Positions 63,072-64,000 of a stretch of DNA of 64,000 bases are shown here, piece after piece. The stretch comes from Gamsiella multidivaricata (lineage: Eukaryota > Mortierellomycota > Mortierellomycetes > Mortierellales > Mortierellaceae), in NCBI RefSeq assembly GCF_025024155.1, contig NW_026251732.1:186001-250000 (forward strand), given 5' to 3'. The notes under the pieces were generated by a model. It searched no databases and was not told the DNA's origin. It saw nothing but the letters and a program-made list of their open reading frames with translations. Position 1 is the stretch's first letter. The number at the start of each line of letters is the position of its first letter. The position numbers were made by a program, and so were the translations under genes.

Positions 63072-64000
63072 ATGCTGCCTCCGGTCGCACTCACTTTCGC
63101 TCGACAGGAAACTCTTCGTGGTCGAACAGAATCTTCATCAAATTTGTCCTGCGATCGTCGTCCCTGTGGGCTAAGCAGGGTCGCCAAGACTGTCGATCAT
63201 GCCAATTGCAGTTCAGGCACCACAGCCACAAGTCTGATTACTGCGAGCACCAGGGTCCGCAGGAGGAAGAGGACAGGGTCGCATAGCGCCCTGGTCAACT
63301 GCCTGACCAATGTGACAGCAGCAGCAGCAGCAGCAGCAGTGGCAGCAGCGGGTGGTTGCACTAACAAGCATGCACATTGCTGTCAGGGCTGTCAATTGCA
63401 TGGTGGCAAACCATGTCCAGTCAGTTCGGCCGCTTTGCTCTCCACGACCTCGCCACTGCCGCTGACCCTGCCCTTCTTCTCAGCCACTCCCTCTCATGCC
63501 ACCACCGCCAATGCTCAAGCCCTGGTCCGTTCGCAGGGTCCGCGAGCCCATTCTTCTTTTGCCTCCACCTCCCTCCACACATCCAATTCATCCTCTCCCG
63601 CTCCCCCACAACAACCCGTAGCCCTTTCTGCATACTACTCCGAGCACCACAATCCTCAATTGTCCCACTCCCGGTCTAATCAATCACACCAGGGTCCAGG
63701 TAGGAATCATCCCTTCGTTGAACTCCTTTATCTGCTTCTACAGCTTCTTTCTTTCTACTCTCTCCTCTTCCCTTCCCATCGCATCCATCAGTCGAGATCA
63801 ACGCTATCCCTGTTTGGCCTCACCACAGCAACACAAATGGAAGAATTTAACATGCCTTCGGCCTTATTTCAGTACCGCTACCTGTCTGGAGGATGCGATG
63901 GTGCCTCAATCACCCCTATCATCTACATACGGACATCCGTCGTCGCTTGCAGTTCTCTGCTACTTCACGTTATCGTCAATCTCGCCATTCTCACCATGAT
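63072..64000 (+). CDS. long open frame running off the right edge
   Basis: From ATG at 63072 (in-frame TAG six bases upstream) no stop occurs in this frame to the end of the window, at least 309 codons. The product has an alanine run from GCA repeats (63316-63340), a Cys/His stretch (CTNKHAHCCQGCQLHGGKPC), then Ser/Thr/Pro-rich sequence. A TC-rich tract and TTCATC repeats just upstream resemble a fungal core promoter. A competing frame from ATG 63056 (MHLIDYAASGRTHFRSTGNS) ends at 63286 and also has a CxxC stretch. An intron at GTAGGA (63700) to TACAG (63741) is possible. Function unknown; coding status is uncertain. Confidence 0.4.
   Translation, partial: MLPPVALTFARQETLRGRTESSSNLSCDRRPCGLSRVAKTVDHANCSSGTTATSLITASTRVRRRKRTGSHSALVNCLTNVTAAAAAAAVAAAGGCTNKHAHCCQGCQLHGGKPCPVSSAALLSTTSPLPLTLPFFSATPSHATTANAQALVRSQGPRAHSSFASTSLHTSNSSSPAPPQQPVALSAYYSEHHNPQLSHSRSNQSHQGPGRNHPFVELLYLLLQLLSFYSLLFPSHRIHQSRSTLSLFGLTTATQMEEFNMPSALFQYRYLSGGCDGASITPIIYIRTSVVACSSLLLHVIVNLAILTM

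Overview
This window looks like nuclear DNA of a filamentous fungus. Genes are spliced with short GT-AG introns (plus several GC-AG introns), coding exons have fungal-type homologues (Kre9-like wall protein, GT10 fucosyltransferase, Pab2-type nuclear poly(A)-binding protein), and transposons include a chromovirus, Tad/L1-like LINEs, MULE, hAT, pogo, Harbinger and Tc1 relatives. I infer an early-diverging fungus (Mucoromycota, perhaps Mortierella-like). That assignment is an inference, not a database result.

The window has two compartments. Bases 1 to about 40.3 kb are transposon-rich. From left to right this part holds a decayed XPG/FEN1-like nuclease (minus strand), a decayed MULE transposase, a Tc1/mariner scrap, a small putative secreted protein, one intact intronless GT10 fucosyltransferase gene, a 5'-truncated LINE flanked by a 17-bp target duplication and itself split by a solo LTR with a 4-bp duplication, and then two members (genes A and B, both minus) of an unnamed multi-exon family. 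The family shares a GRKxD...ExK signature. Between A and B sits a nest: pogo transposase, a complete Ty3/gypsy chromovirus with identical 188-bp LTRs, hAT pieces, a foldback element, a protease-only gypsy scrap, a Harbinger scrap split by a 440-bp TA-flanked inverted-repeat element, and an AT-rich MITE. Beyond gene B are a duplicated block, a solo LTR, a 292-bp LINE tail and a near-complete two-ORF LINE.

An initiator tRNA-Met gene at 40383-40454 marks the change. From there to the right end the DNA is gene-rich and nearly transposon-free: gamma-SNAP with a long Q/P-rich tail (-), an apparent gene desert (42.5-45.7 kb), sphingolipid delta-4 desaturase (+), mevalonate kinase (+), malate dehydrogenase ending in SKI (+), a DUF1294 membrane protein (+), mitochondrial bL12 (-), Pab2/PABPN1 (-), two secreted proteins (-), and a long reading frame that runs off the right end (+).

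The main checkable observations are: a canonical -1 slippery heptamer and stem between gag and pol of the chromovirus; a chromovirus primer-binding site that matches the 3' end of the initiator tRNA encoded in the same window; a UAAUG stop-start junction between LINE ORF1 and ORF2; three GC-AG introns among about 25 modelled; and the paralogous GRKxD...ExK genes A and B, which are the best candidates for something undescribed. All splice sites were chosen by reading frame and consensus only, without transcripts.
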